From positions 5,070,503-5,134,502 of the forward strand of contig OZ025886.1 of NCBI GenBank assembly GCA_964019415.1: a DNA stretch of 64,000 nt. The letters are read 5' to 3'. Under the pieces are notes generated by a model. The model had not been told where the DNA came from. It ran no database searches and was given only the letters and a program-made list of their open reading frames with translations. Both the position numbers and the translations under genes were made by a program. This document shows positions 33,865-45,713 of the stretch, one piece after another (positions within the stretch are counted from its first letter, which is position 1; each line of letters opens with the position of its first letter). Source of the stretch: Ianthella basta (taxonomy: Eukaryota > Porifera > Demospongiae > Verongiida > Ianthellidae).

Positions 33865-36800
33865 TCAGCGAACTGTCAGGCCAATGATCAAAGCAATGAA
33901 ACCGACCACGTAGAAGACGATGGTAGCAATGTTAGTCCCAATTGCCAACCAGCCACAAGTCTTTGCAGACTGCTCATTGTCAGTGGTGGTCAGTCCCTGC
34001 AAAGGAAAACACAAACACATACGGGCATGCATTCTATCAACTACAGAAACCACACAATAGAATATTATGTACCAATGAATTAATCAAGTGTAGTATAGAA
34101 AATGCTAGTGGTAGGATAACCGCCTATCCCATTACTGCAGTAGTACACCTTGTGGCCTCATGTGTAGAAAATCCATATGGAACTCACTACTGTGGTAAAA
34201 CCTAATACACATATGACACCAATAAACGCATTGCCCATTTGAGAACCTGTCAATATGGGGGTAATGTATAGTCTCCTCCTCCCCACCCCCCACACACTCA
34301 TACATACACACATCCCTGTCCTCGATGAGGGCATTAGGTCTAAACTCACGACAATGGCACAAATTAGAGCTGGACCAAGGCAGCCAAAGATGAAGATGTT
34401 ACCAAAGCTCAAGCACGTAATGATGTGAATGATGGTGAAGACCAAGCCAATGGTAGGGAGTGCTTCATTTGTACGACGCTGAGCAACAACATACGCAGTG
34501 GTGGCAGCGGTGGGCTGGGTTACAACCACTGCGGTGTTGGTAGTCTGATATTGCTGCTGCAAGGAAGAAGAGAATGCGAGAAGGAAGGGAATGACAGAAG
34601 AGGCTTACTGTAATTCATACAACAGATCTAAGAGGAGCTCTAGGAACCTCGACATCATCATGTCATACAACAAAGTTACCACACTATGAGGATACAGTGT
34701 AACCTGTCTAATACAGCCACCAGTGGACCAGTTATAACTGGCCTCTATAAAGAGGTGCTGGCATTACTGAGGTAGACTGCAATGTTTTAGTGCTATATAT
34801 GCTAGTGCTATTTGGGTCAAGGGAGGCGGGCTGTTTAAAGAAGTGGCAGCTCTACACAGTGACCATCTTAGACAGGTTTCACTGTAGAAGACATGTCTGA
34901 ACAGAACAGATTAGAGTTGGCAGTTATTAGCAAGTAACAAGCATGTACAATGCAGCATGTGGTAAGGGGAAGGGTATAGAGACACACCAATTGAAGATTT
35001 GTCCGAGTAAACAATGCAACAGAAGGGTACAGGTTCAGGACATTTCGATTTTGAGGGCCTTCGTCAGCTGAATGACTGACATTCAGCTGATGAAGACCCT
35101 CGAGGCTAAAACATTCTGAACTAGTACCCAACTATTGTGGGATTGGCTCAAACAAGCCATCCTTGTTCATCCCATGATACAACAATGAGCCTCTACAGTA
35201 TCTTAACAACACCAGGCAAGGCGGACTCCAATCTCTTCAGGCATACACAGTTGGAACAATCAAGTGAGCCAGACAATATCATAGATCACATTGCCATGGT
35301 AACGTGCATCTAATTAATGATTCTAAATCTCTTAGAAGCATTCAAATTGCTACGCGCGTATGTTGCAGGCAGAGCGCGGGTGCTTCTAAATCCCATAAAG
35401 TACGTTGCAGGCACTCCGCGGGGGCATTATCATCGTAATATGACGTCATTCATGCGTACATCGTCAAGAAGCAAGAGGAACACAAAATGATCGGGTAAGT
35501 GAACGGATTTGGATCTATAACACTTAAATGGCGACCAATCGGTGTCTCTACATGATTTAGACCCCTTGGCAATCGAGCACTTCACACCCTCAAGCCACGT
35601 GTTCTAAATCGTGTAGACACCTCTTGGTTGCCATTTAATTATTTCAAACAGACTACATCATTTCATGCTTTGAACATGACCGACAATACTTCTCATGTTC
35701 TCCTACTAGAGACAAGAATGTGGAAGCCATATATGTACCTGTGGAGGGTAGCCTTGAGGTGGATAGCCCTGTGGAGGGTACTGGGGATAACCTGAAAAGA
35801 GTGGGAGACCACAAATAAGACACGGTAACAAGGTGTGAACTCAAACGGGGGCGGTACCATAGGTAGCTAGGTAACATGAACACATTCCATCTCTTATATG
35901 CCAAAACATAAGCAAATTAACAAGTTTTAGCGGCATATTGTGCCAAAGGCAGTGATGATGACATGAAAGGGATCAAGGTTTTCATCAATATGATGAATGC
36001 CCCCATTTTCATGGCTATACAAACTGGTTTGGCACTTATTTCTTATTTCTTATAACTTATTTTGATGCCATATCAAATGCCAAAAACAGTTTTGAAATCA
36101 GTTTAAGTAAAACAGCTCAGGAGCTGGTATATGTAAGCCATACTGGATGTGTGACAAAATGTCCAACAATGGAAGAATTGAAGCAAATATGAGACACGAG
36201 CACTGGCCTCAATTTTGAGTGAGGAGGGATTTCAGTGGAAGCTGTGGAGGGCTCTGTACAGTGTTGCGGTGTTCAGCAAGATACTACATGCATCCTAATA
36301 ACCAGCTGACAAAGCACGGATACCAGTGCACAGTGCAGCAATAAGGACTGAAGGACAAGTACAAAGAGGTATCAGAGGGGCTGGAGAGAAGTGGTGCAGG
36401 ATGTCTGTCGGACAAGAATGAGATACAACTGCTAACAATCTGTCTTTCACCAATTTGGATGCAGTTATAAGAGGAAGGGCATCTGTTACACTGTCAGATA
36501 ATGAAAAGCAATATAAAGACTCTACAAAGTCACAACACAAAACTGATACAATCATACTAGGTATTGAAGATATCTTGCACATTTCTGGCTTTGTATTCAA
36601 CCAGGATGCTCATTCATGAAGGGTGCATGAACATAGATACTCCCTACCATCTATGGTACTAGTGATGCAAATGACACCTACTGTGAGAGGTGTGTTGCAG
36701 GCTTACTTCAGCGCTAACTCTACCCAGTACCACTGCCAAACCCCATGGTTCATACTACCTTGGTAGGCCGGCGGTGGCTGCTGGCCGTAGCCCTGTTGTG

Positions 36801-37103
36801 GAGGGTAGGCTGGGGGCTGTTGCTCAGGATAGGCGGCTGGCTGCTGCTGGGGGTACGCCCCAGGTTGCTGAGGGTATCCTTGTTGTGGGTACCCTTGTTG
36901 TTGTGGATACCCTTGCTGCTGCGGGGGATAGGCCGCTTCAGGCGGTGGCATCTGTTTTTCTGGATCGGGCTGTTGGGGCGGGTACGCCTGACCTACTGTG
37001 GGAGAACGGTGTAACACAAGGTAACACAAACGCCGTCTCCATGAGTTGAGCGGCTACACGTTCAATAAGTTCAATACAGACCTTGATCTGGTTGCTGGTC
37101 CAT
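33865..37103 (-). CDS. CD225/dispanin-like membrane protein, array gene 3
   Basis: Exons 37082-37103, 36759-36992, 35739-35791, 34350-34556 and 33865-33996 give 215 residues. It starts MDQQPDQ, then [20 protein letters not shown] and Pro/Gln repeats, GYPQYPPQ units in exon 3, and a Thr/Ala linker with [16 protein letters not shown]. Helix 1 ends GPALICAIV, and the [20 protein letters not shown] loop leads to helix 2 ending ALIIGLTVR. Exon 4 may start at 34544 instead of 34556 (both AG sites are in frame). Exon 2 is close to those of array genes 4 and 6. Confidence 0.8.
34692..34886. mobile_element. MITE with CAGTGgAACCTGTCTAA ends, copy 2
   Basis: Ends acagtgtaacctgtctaa and ttagacaggtttcactgt, in intron 3 of array gene 3. 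Confidence 0.75.
35035..35119. repeat. Pair of inverted CTGAtGA-type motifs
   Basis: 35035-35070 (minus) and 35080-35119 (plus) carry the motif ctga(c/t)gaag...aaa(c/t)(g/a)t(t/c)ctga in opposite orientation with a 9-base gap, so together they form a foldback. Same motif family as 18557-18592. Confidence 0.55.
35524..35637. mobile_element. Foldback element with ~35-bp arms
   Basis: taaatggcgaccaatcggtg...tgatttaga pairs with tctaaatcgtg...ggttgccattta around a ~40-base centre. It lies in intron 3 of array gene 3. MITE-like, no coding capacity. Confidence 0.75.
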
Positions 37104-37636
37104 CTCTTTAATTAACTCAACCGTCCAAATTAACGCTTGTATCGGCAAAGAACCAACCTTGAAATCAAGTACACCCTCTGCTCGAACGGCTGCTGTTCAC
37201 TTCCTGTAAACATTCCGGGCAACGCCCATGCGGCTGGCTAGCTCGCTAGACCGTCCCCTCACACACAACATAGATGCGCGCGGTGTTGTGGGTTGATCCA
37301 AGGTTACAGCTTTACATACTATACAGCATACAAACAACCACGGCCATCCCTACATAGATAGTGCGCTGATCCCTACACTGATAGTGCACTGATTCGAAGC
37401 TATTCGCGTATACTGCACTGCCCTCACTACTTCTGCTCTTGCATTGTGCATTTTATGTACAAAGCCGGTACTTCCCACCACAAATGTACCATCACAAGTA
37501 GCTATGTAGCTACATCCTTCAGTTCTGCTATATACTTCTACTGTACAACCAAATGAAGCATTCTACAAGTTTCAGTTGCAACCTACATACATACAAAGCT
37601 AGCCACTAAAAGAATAAGCATCTTTTGTGCACAGGT
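37104..37636. other. Intergenic spacer, promoter side of array gene 3
   Basis: The first ~180 bases upstream of the ATG at 37103 are GC-richer and likely hold the promoter. No TATA box or recognisable operator stands out. Confidence 0.4.
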
Positions 37637-40600
37637 TTATGCAAAAGCAACAACCAGGCCAATGATCAGGGCAATAACACAGACCACATAGAAGACGATG
37701 GTAGCAATGTTAGTCCCGATTGCCAACCAGCCACAAGTCTTTGCAGACTGTTCGTTGTCATTGGTGGCCAGTCCCTGCAAAGGAACAGGAAACATATAAA
37801 CAAACACGCATTCAATTGCCAAGCAGCAAAGCCAAGGAAATAATTACAGTGCACTATTGTGTCACATTAAAATTTTAGTAATACATACTAGTGAAGTGAA
37901 TATAGTATGCTATCAGATGCCACACTTGTGACATCCTTTTAGCAGTAGAGAGTTTAAGATCAGCATTTATGTTGAACATTGAATGCTACGTGACGAATCA
38001 CGACATCGCTTATGGTACAAACGGTAATTTTCATACGCTGGAATGCCTCTTCACGCATACTAAACGCTGGAAATTCCCCATGTATGTTGTGGTTTAGGTG
38101 TATCACATGGCTCTTTAGTGACGTATTGTGATGCCAATGTCATGGCGTAAAAGTTGCCCTGCTGAAATGGTTCTGCCGTAGTGACAAAGTCCCTTTCGTC
38201 TCCCGAATTCGTTGTTGTAGTGGATCTTGAGCACGCAGCAAAGACATGTCAGCTGAAATCATCTATTCAGTGAACAAAATCGGCCCCTCATCGAACGAAA
38301 TCGCCTATCAATCAAACCAAAGCATCCATCCAATGAACGGAATCGCCTTTTCATAGAACAAAACATGTTATCATGGATTGAGAATGCGTCCTAACTTGGG
38401 AAAGACATCAGGGTAAAAGTACAAGACGAATCTGACTGTCAGTCCGTGCTGGCGGTGGTGATTTAGCAGAGGGGGAGCCAATCGGTTACTGTTTTGGTTC
38501 CGCGGGGGGGCCAAATTATGGGGGGAAGGGCAAATTTGGCATGACATCAATGTTCAGCGAAAACGCTGATTTGAAACTCACTAATGTGCCCTCTAAGTAG
38601 ACTATCCCCATGAGAACGTACAGTGGAACCTATCCAAGATAGCCACCTGTGGGGCAGCTCTCACCGACCTTTATAGAGAGGTGGCTGCTCTACAGAGGTA
38701 GATTGCAATGCTTTAGTGCTAATTGGGCCAATAAGACTGGCTGTTTTGGAGAGGTACCACTGCAGTACTTCTTCAGTGCAACTATACGCATATATAGCCA
38801 AAATGGCAGCAAAGACAAGCAAATTAAAGGCCATCAGTTCATGGTATTGAATGTACAGAGCACCCAAAGCCAACCTGAAGTACACATAGGAAAAAAGCAC
38901 GATTTGAAGGGTTTACCTCCTTTCGTCTTTTCATATTTTTTAACACCTTTCTTCCCACATACGTTAGCGGGTAAACCATGCCACCCTGTTCCCTGGTGTG
39001 AGTGCACTGGATCTAAACTCACGACAATGGCACAGATCAGAGCTGGAATAAGACAGCCAAAGATCAAGAGGTTACCAAAGCTCAAACACACAACGAGGTG
39101 GATGATGGTGAAGACCAAGCCAATGGTAGGGATTGCTTCGTTGCTACGGCGACTTGAAGGCTGCACATAGGTAGTGGTGGTGGGCTGGGCAGCAATCACC
39201 GTGGTGGTGTTAGTCTGGAAGGAAAAAGAGAATGCAGGAAGGAAGGTCCAGATAGATTCACTATATTGTATAACACTTCTAAGGTAATACAGTAAAGGTG
39301 TCACACTATGAGGAAAGCATGTCTGCATGACTGATCAGCTCAGATTAGAGTAGGCACACAATCCGAGCAGGAAGCAAAATGAGGTGTGGTTGAGTGGAGG
39401 AAAGGTCTAGCAGCACCAGGGCAGTGTGTACTCCACCCCAGTCAGGCGGCATCTTGTTAAACTACACCATTTTTGCTATAAAGTGTTTTGCTGTAAAATG
39501 ACAAGAACATGACAGACAATATATACTCCTTTCTACTACACATTTGCCACATACCTGCTGTGGGTAGCCTTGTGGAGGGTAGCCCTGGGGATAACCTGAA
39601 AGAGTGGGAGACCACAATTGAATTAGGAATATGCAAAGTGCAGGAGGACTGTGATATTGTAGAGGCTCATAGTTGCGTTGATAATATGATGATACGAGAT
39701 TCTTGAGCAAGACACAACTGATAATGATAAAGCAATCAACTGCATGACAGATTCTTGAGCAAGACACAACTGATATTGATAAATCAATCAACTGCAGGAC
39801 TGCCTCACGGCAGGTTCAACTACCATAGGGAAAGGCAATCAGAAGTGAAACATTTCAGTGACAGAGCACATTATACTGACTGCCTTTGGTAGCAGCTACA
39901 TACTAATGTACTGTCATTTGCCCCACACAGGTGGCCTAACCTGTGTAGGTATGTACAATGATGTGGATTGCAATAGGCAGTGTTAATGCTTAAGCAGGCA
40001 AAGGTGCATTCTGATTATTGAGCTTTGCCAGCTGATTAGCACCAAGAACACATGAGTGTACATTGTGCAAACTGCCAGTGGCGCTTCATGGTAAATTTCC
40101 CCTCCCCCCCCCAGGGCAGCAATGGAAGGGTCTGGGCCACATAGCCTTGATGGTGAGTGTTTGCTGAATGGAACCAACAGCAAGGAATAGAGCAACAAAG
40201 TGTGCAGCGGGAACTTGATATTGTGAGGAGAGGTGAATGTTTGCTGAATAAAACAACAGCAAGGAACAGAGCAACGAAGTGTGCAGCAAGTACTTGATAG
40301 CGTGAGGAGATGATGGGCATAAGGCTGCGAAAATGCCCAACCAATGACCACTGTCATGCATCAGGCTTGTACAATCTGTGGGCAGCCTCACACAGTGTGC
40401 AGATAGACAGAGGTATTAATACAAAACCTCAAATAGGCTGCGATCATTGGCCTCTCTTCGCTCGTCACTTGGCAACAAAGCAAGGTCACAATGCGTGAAC
40501 TCATACAGTGGAACTAGCACTGCCTTGTGCACAGCACAGTAGGAAACTGGACTACACTACATCGCTGACGTGCCAAACAAACATGAGCAAACTACATCAT

Positions 40601-42187
40601 TGCAGAAAGGTGGTGATTAGCCGATGAAACTAAAAGTGTATCAAAGTTAACATGAGGGCAATAAAGAAACTGAACATGATTGTAACATTCTCATTTTCAC
40701 ATGCCTGATCCCTAGTTGAGATGGCCTCCTGAGCTGTGCTGATATGGTTCACATACCAACACTCCAAGCCTAAAATGTGCTGTCAGTTAGCACCTCGTCT
40801 GGCTTGCTAGACCATCCCCTAAGTGCCCAGTCCAGCAAGCCGGACTAGTTAGCACCTCGACAGATTTTCATTAGTATGAGATTGTTGGAATGCACTGTGG
40901 ATTGGCTATGCATACCAGGAAACTTGGAGGGTAATTCATGTTTCAACTTCTGTGAATGGTTGCCTGGCTAATTATAATAGTAATGAGGAGGAGCTATCTT
41001 CTGGAACAAGATGACATTCTGTATAACTCCTATCAGCTACCTCTGAAACGATGTGTCTGACCAAGTTGATGAAAGAGTGATGAAATGAAAGTTCTTTTCA
41101 AATTGGCAATATGCCTACAGTACACCCCATCCATAAACCAAAGCTGCTATATACTCAAGCTGAGGAATAGACCGAGGGAGACATTCTGACAAGGACCTCT
41201 GTATCTAAAGTTGGGCATAGAGTGCAAGCAACCTCATTGATACTAGTAACTACATGACAAAGAGGAAGCATGGACATGAAATCAAACAGGTAAAGTGTCT
41301 TTCAGTGGATATAGCTACCCTAACTTCCACCAGCTGTCAGGAAGAAGGGGATGGCAAGCATACTTGCAACAGCAGGTAATACTCATATTACCCAGGATGT
41401 CTAGTGGTGCAAGATACAGCAACCATTCAGTTCCTTTGACCTTCAGCCTAACCAGGTTCAATAGGTTTGCATCATAGGTTGAGAATAAAACACAGTATGA
41501 CATCACCCTTTCAACATGTTGTCACACTGTGATCTGTTTGCTCTGGCTATGGGAGACTAGTCCAATTGTCTGAAAGTGCTAGCCTGTGCCTAGTCTTGTG
41601 GCCAACCCCACCACCACTACTACAAGCCCGCAGTCCAAATGGTGTGTGTCCTGCTAGTATAAAAGTGTACACACAACATAGGGCTATCTATACACACTAA
41701 AAGATATCATGCATTGGATTCAACCTGTAACCATGCCAGTGTTGCCGGGGGTTGCTATATGAATGATGGTGAAAATGACACCTATTGTATGAGATGTATT
41801 GCTGCAGGCATCTTCAGTTCTAAGTCTATTCAACACTGCTACCAAACACCATCGTTCATACTACGTACCTTGGTAGGTCGGTGGTGGCTGCTGGCCGTAG
41901 CCCTGTTGTGGAGGGTAGGCCCCAGGTTGCTGGGGGTACCCTTGCGGTGGATACCCTTGTTGTTGTGGATACCCTTGCTGCTGCTGGGGGTAGGCCGCTT
42001 GCGGTGGTGCTGTCTGGGGGGCAGCATCGGGTGGCGGCATCTGTTTTTCTGGGTTGGGTGGGTACGCCTCACCTACCGTAGTAACAGGGGGAAGGGAAGA
42101 TAAAACTAGTAGCGTCTCGTCTCTATCGTAGGCCGAAGCTGCATGCTCTCCAGTTTAATACAAACCTTGGCTTGGCTGCTGCTCCAT
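37637..42187 (-). CDS. CD225/dispanin-like membrane protein, array gene 4
   Basis: Exons 42166-42187, 41869-42072, 39555-39595, 39023-39214 and 37637-37774 give 198 residues. It starts MEQQPSQ, then [17 protein letters not shown] and Pro/Gln repeats, [14 protein letters not shown], and a Thr linker with [18 protein letters not shown]. Helix 1 ends IPALICAIV, and [20 protein letters not shown] leads to helix 2 ending LVVAFA. It has the longest introns of the array, 2.3 kb for intron 2 and 1.25 kb for intron 4. The order and phase of exons argue for one gene rather than two partial ones. Confidence 0.78.
38619..38765. mobile_element. MITE with CAGTGGAACCT ends, copy 3 (partial)
   Basis: The left end tacagtggaacctatcc is clear and the right end gaggtaccactgcag is degenerate. 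It lies in intron 4 of array gene 4. Confidence 0.6.
39697..39795. repeat. Two tandem copies of a ~55-bp unit
   Basis: gattcttgagcaagacacaa...caatcaactgca occurs twice in direct order in intron 2 of array gene 4. Confidence 0.85.
40149..40312. repeat. Two tandem copies of a ~80-bp unit
   Basis: tgtttgctgaat...caacagcaaggaa...gcaacraagtgtgcag...tgaggaga occurs twice. Each repeat keeps open frames on the minus strand that have no splice context. Confidence 0.85.
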
Positions 42188-42311
42188 CTCAGATCTTGTT
42201 AACTCGAAAGTTTGTTGTCACGTACCAACGTCAAATACCAGCGTTGCACCACTTCCGATAATATCCATTGTGAGACCATGAGGTCAATCTCTTGCCAAGC
42301 AGGTGTAACGT

Positions 42312-42390
42312 TACAATCGGACTTGCGTGATTGTACCGATCGGACTTGCGTGACCAGCCAGGTATGGCTGGTCACGCAAGTCCGATTGTA
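42312..42390. repeat. Inverted repeat upstream of array gene 4
   Basis: tacaatcggacttgcgtga is repeated directly as atcggacttgcgtgaccagcc and then inverted (ggctggtcacgcaagtccga...). It lies 125-200 bases upstream of the ATG at 42187, so it could be a promoter element or a small foldback insertion. Confidence 0.75.
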
Positions 42391-43197
42391 CCCAACGACC
42401 TGGTCGATATACGCCCTGAGGGCGCTTGTACAGCTGCCTCCTTCAACACGCACAAGGCCCTTCTCACATAAAATTGACTGCGTACAAGACTACAGCTATT
42501 ACCGTAAGGGACTGCAGAGCATTAGATCGTCTCTTACAAAACCTTGGCAGAGGCTATATTTCATAGCTAGCTACAGTGGTGGTGGAATATGACATGGTCT
42601 GAGGGAGCTGCATCGCAACAACAGTAAGGCTACTGTTCTGGGATCAGGAATTATTGGGAGGGGGGAGCCCCCTAGCCTCCCCTGTTTCGCCACCACCTTT
42701 GGCTAGCTAGCTACCGTGAACACATGTATAGCTACCCGTACACATTCCACTGTGTCAACTACTGTCAATGCAACCAACCAAAGAAGGCTTTGTTGCTGCA
42801 GCATGTGGGCATTTACTTACTGTTAACATTGCTACTCATCCCATGTACACACATGCATGCATCCATAGATAGATACTCTATGATGCATCCAATATCATAA
42901 TCATGCGTATACTCACAGTAAATCACGTATTATAGCTACCAATTATCATTTCAACATGATCTGCAGTCACTCATTGGTGTATGTGTTAATTATATGCTAT
43001 ATTTGTACACACATGTATGTGATAGCAAGCACTACTCACTACAGTACTGGTGTTACACTCTACGTATACACACCAAACCTAGGAACTCTAAGAGTGAGTC
43101 AGCTAAATGCAAATAAACAATATACCACCACCACTACTATTAATAATATTCATAAGCATTGAATAATACAAAAATATGGGTCTGGTACAAAGCTTCG
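42391..43197. other. Intergenic spacer, no gene
   Basis: Unique AT-rich sequence between array genes 4 and 5. Only short frames are present. Confidence 0.5.
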
Positions 43198-44849
43198 TCA
43201 AAACCTAGTATTCCGAGGAAGACCAACTGCCAGGCCAATGGCCAAAGCAATGAGGAAGGCCATGTAGAAGAAGATGGTAGCGATGTTAGTCCCGATTGCC
43301 AACCAGCCACAAGTCTTTGCAGACTGTTCATTGTCATTATTTCCCAGTCCCTGCAAAGGAAAACACAAACGAATGTAATGAACTTGTTGCGCACATCCCC
43401 TTCCCTTCTCCCTCCCTCTTCCCCCTCCCCCTCCCCATCCCCTCCCCCTCCCCCACACACGTGCACAAACTCACACAATTAAAGAGTAGTAATGTACATA
43501 GAAGTGAACAAGTACATTTAGCTTATTGTATGCAGAGCAAGAAATTTATGGAACGCTTGGTATCAGTGGCAGTAGTAAACTAATGCACCACGCCCTTCCA
43601 TCCCTGATGAGGGAATTAGATCTAAACTCACGACAATGGCACAAATCAGAGCTGGAATAAGGCAGACAAAGATGGCCAGGTTACCAAAGCTCAAGCACAC
43701 AAAGATGTGAATGATGGTGAAGATCAAACCAGCAGTAGGGATTGTTTCGCTGTCACGGCGACTGGAAGGCTGCACATAGGTGGTGGTGTTGGTGGGCTGG
43801 GTAGCAATCACCGTGGTGGTCTGAAAGGAGGAGAAGAAAAGAATAGAATCAGTCCAGATCATGGACAACATGACAAGTGTTTTATAAACCTCGCTCACTC
43901 CATGTGATGTCAGTGTAGAAGCCACATACCTGTGGAGGGTAGCCCTGGAGAGGATAGCCCCCCTGGGGATAACCTGCACAGTGAGAGATAGAAGACACGT
44001 GCACATAATGGGGCAAGGTCCCAGTGGGTGAACTCACTATAATGTGTCACAGGTCATGTGCATAGCTATATACCTATTAACAGGATCACATTCAAACTCT
44101 GGTGTATGAAATGTGTGGATGAGCAAACAAGTTACAATGGGTTACTGTCCCACAAGCAACATGCAATACCGCATAATATAGATATTAGCCCCATGTGATA
44201 ATATCTGTATAGCTACGTCTACTAGATAGACAAATCATTCATCAATAGGAATGCTACGTCTACAACAGTGGGTTTTTCGTGCAGTTCCTGGGTGATACTT
44301 GAAGCCTTCTGATGCACTGAGGAAGTTGATTGTTCACTCCTTGGTTGAAGAAGATGGTGTTTATCAGCTCTTCAGTTGCGAGAGTGTAACAACGAAACTG
44401 ATGCCGAGGTTAACATTTGCAGTTAGTCTCGAACCCAGACCCATTCCGCCATCCGCCCCTCCCAATTATAAAATGGCGGAATGGGTCTGGTTCGAGACTA
44501 ATTTGCAGTGTCTGTAGTCAATAAATATGAACACCACCTAAACGCCATCGTTCACACTACGTACCTTGGTAGGCCGGTGGTGGCTGCTGGCCGTAGCCCT
44601 GTTGTGGAGGGTAGGCTGGGGGCTGTTGTGGAGGGTAGGCGGCTGGCTGCTGGGGGTACTCTTGCTGCTGCGGGGGATAGGCCGCTTCAGGCGGCGGCTT
44701 CTGCTTTTCTGGGTCCTCCTGAGCTTCCGCCGGGACAACGAGGGGGTCTGGGAAGTGGACAAGAAGCATCTTTAGGTGCAGCTGTTAGCCGTTCAGAAGG
44801 CTTGAGCTAACACCATGCAGCATTTACCTTGGCTTGGATGATGTTCCAT
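43198..44849 (-). CDS. CD225/dispanin-like membrane protein, array gene 5
   Basis: The most compact array gene. Exons 44828-44849, 44565-44747, 43930-43973, 43632-43820 and 43198-43350 give 196 residues. It starts MEHHPSQ, then DPLVVPAEAQEDPEKQKPPP and a short Pro/Gln region, GYPQGGYPLQGYPPQ, and a Thr linker with PSSRRDSETIPTAGLIFT. Helix 1 ends IPALICAIV, and [20 protein letters not shown] leads to helix 2 (FFYMAFLIALAIGLAV) and a short basic tail ending NTRF. Confidence 0.8.
44424..44500. mobile_element. Foldback element with TAGTCTCGAACCCAGACCC ends
   Basis: tagtctcgaacccagaccca and the near-complement tgggtctggttcgagacta enclose attccgcc / ggcggaat. It shares the TAGTCTCG terminus with the elements at 8632 and 12370 but has a different interior. 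It is in intron 2 of array gene 5, 65 bases from exon 2. Confidence 0.75.
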
Positions 44850-45713
44850 CTTACTAAACTCGATCGTCCGATTTAATTCGAAGTTACCGAAAGTTCGCAG
44901 TTGCAAGGGTGTGCGATGAACGGGCTGGTGAGTGTAGTTTTCATAGAAAACCTATATTTGGTGTGCCACATGACTTTACATATGAGCCACACTCAGCAAG
45001 ATCTTATGCCATATATGTATAGGTAGTATACACTACGCACCCACGTGTGTACAGTGATTGAACCACATTCCCTTACTGTTAACATTGCTACCCATTCATG
45101 TGTAGTCCTCCTTTGAGAGATTCCTCTGGTGAAGCTTAAGGACCACTCTGTGTATAAGACTGGCATAGATGCATACAGTATATGTACACACGTACCAGAT
45201 ACCTCCTTTGAGAGACCACCCCACTGAAGGCAGTCTTAGACGGATATCCCTAAGGGTGGTCTCTAAGGGGGACTACAATACTTATATACACTCAGTGGGC
45301 CCCGTCTAAGATGGTCACTGGGTTATAATTAGGCAGCCTCCTTTGCCCCAAATAGCACTAAAGCATTGCAATCTACCTCTGTAGAGCAGCCACCTCTCTA
45401 TAAAGGTCAGTTAGAACTGGCACAGGTGTACACAATGGTAAATCAATCAATGTACACATGCATCCTATATCACTAAACTCACAGCAAATTTAAACACATA
45501 CATATTTTATACCATTACGGTTTCAATTCCAACATGGTTTCATTCGTTGGATGTGCTAAATCTATGCTACAATTGTACACACATGTACGTACATGTCAGA
45601 GCACTGCACACCACGCTGTGCATGGGTATGCCTACATACTAAACCTAGGTACTACTAAAGAGTGAGTCTAGTGCAAACACATGTATACATAAATGATACA
45701 AAATATAGGTCTT
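44850..45713. other. Intergenic spacer with a MITE remnant
   Basis: About 45290-45430 resembles the inside of the CAGTGGAACCTG element family (aagcattgcaatctacctct, aggtcagtta) but its ends are eroded. No gene is seen. Confidence 0.5.

Noticed and set aside
40086..40391. Three overlapping minus-strand frames of about 100-124 codons
   Set aside because: They arise from an 80-bp tandem repeat inside an intron of array gene 4, with no splice sites that fit that gene's phase.
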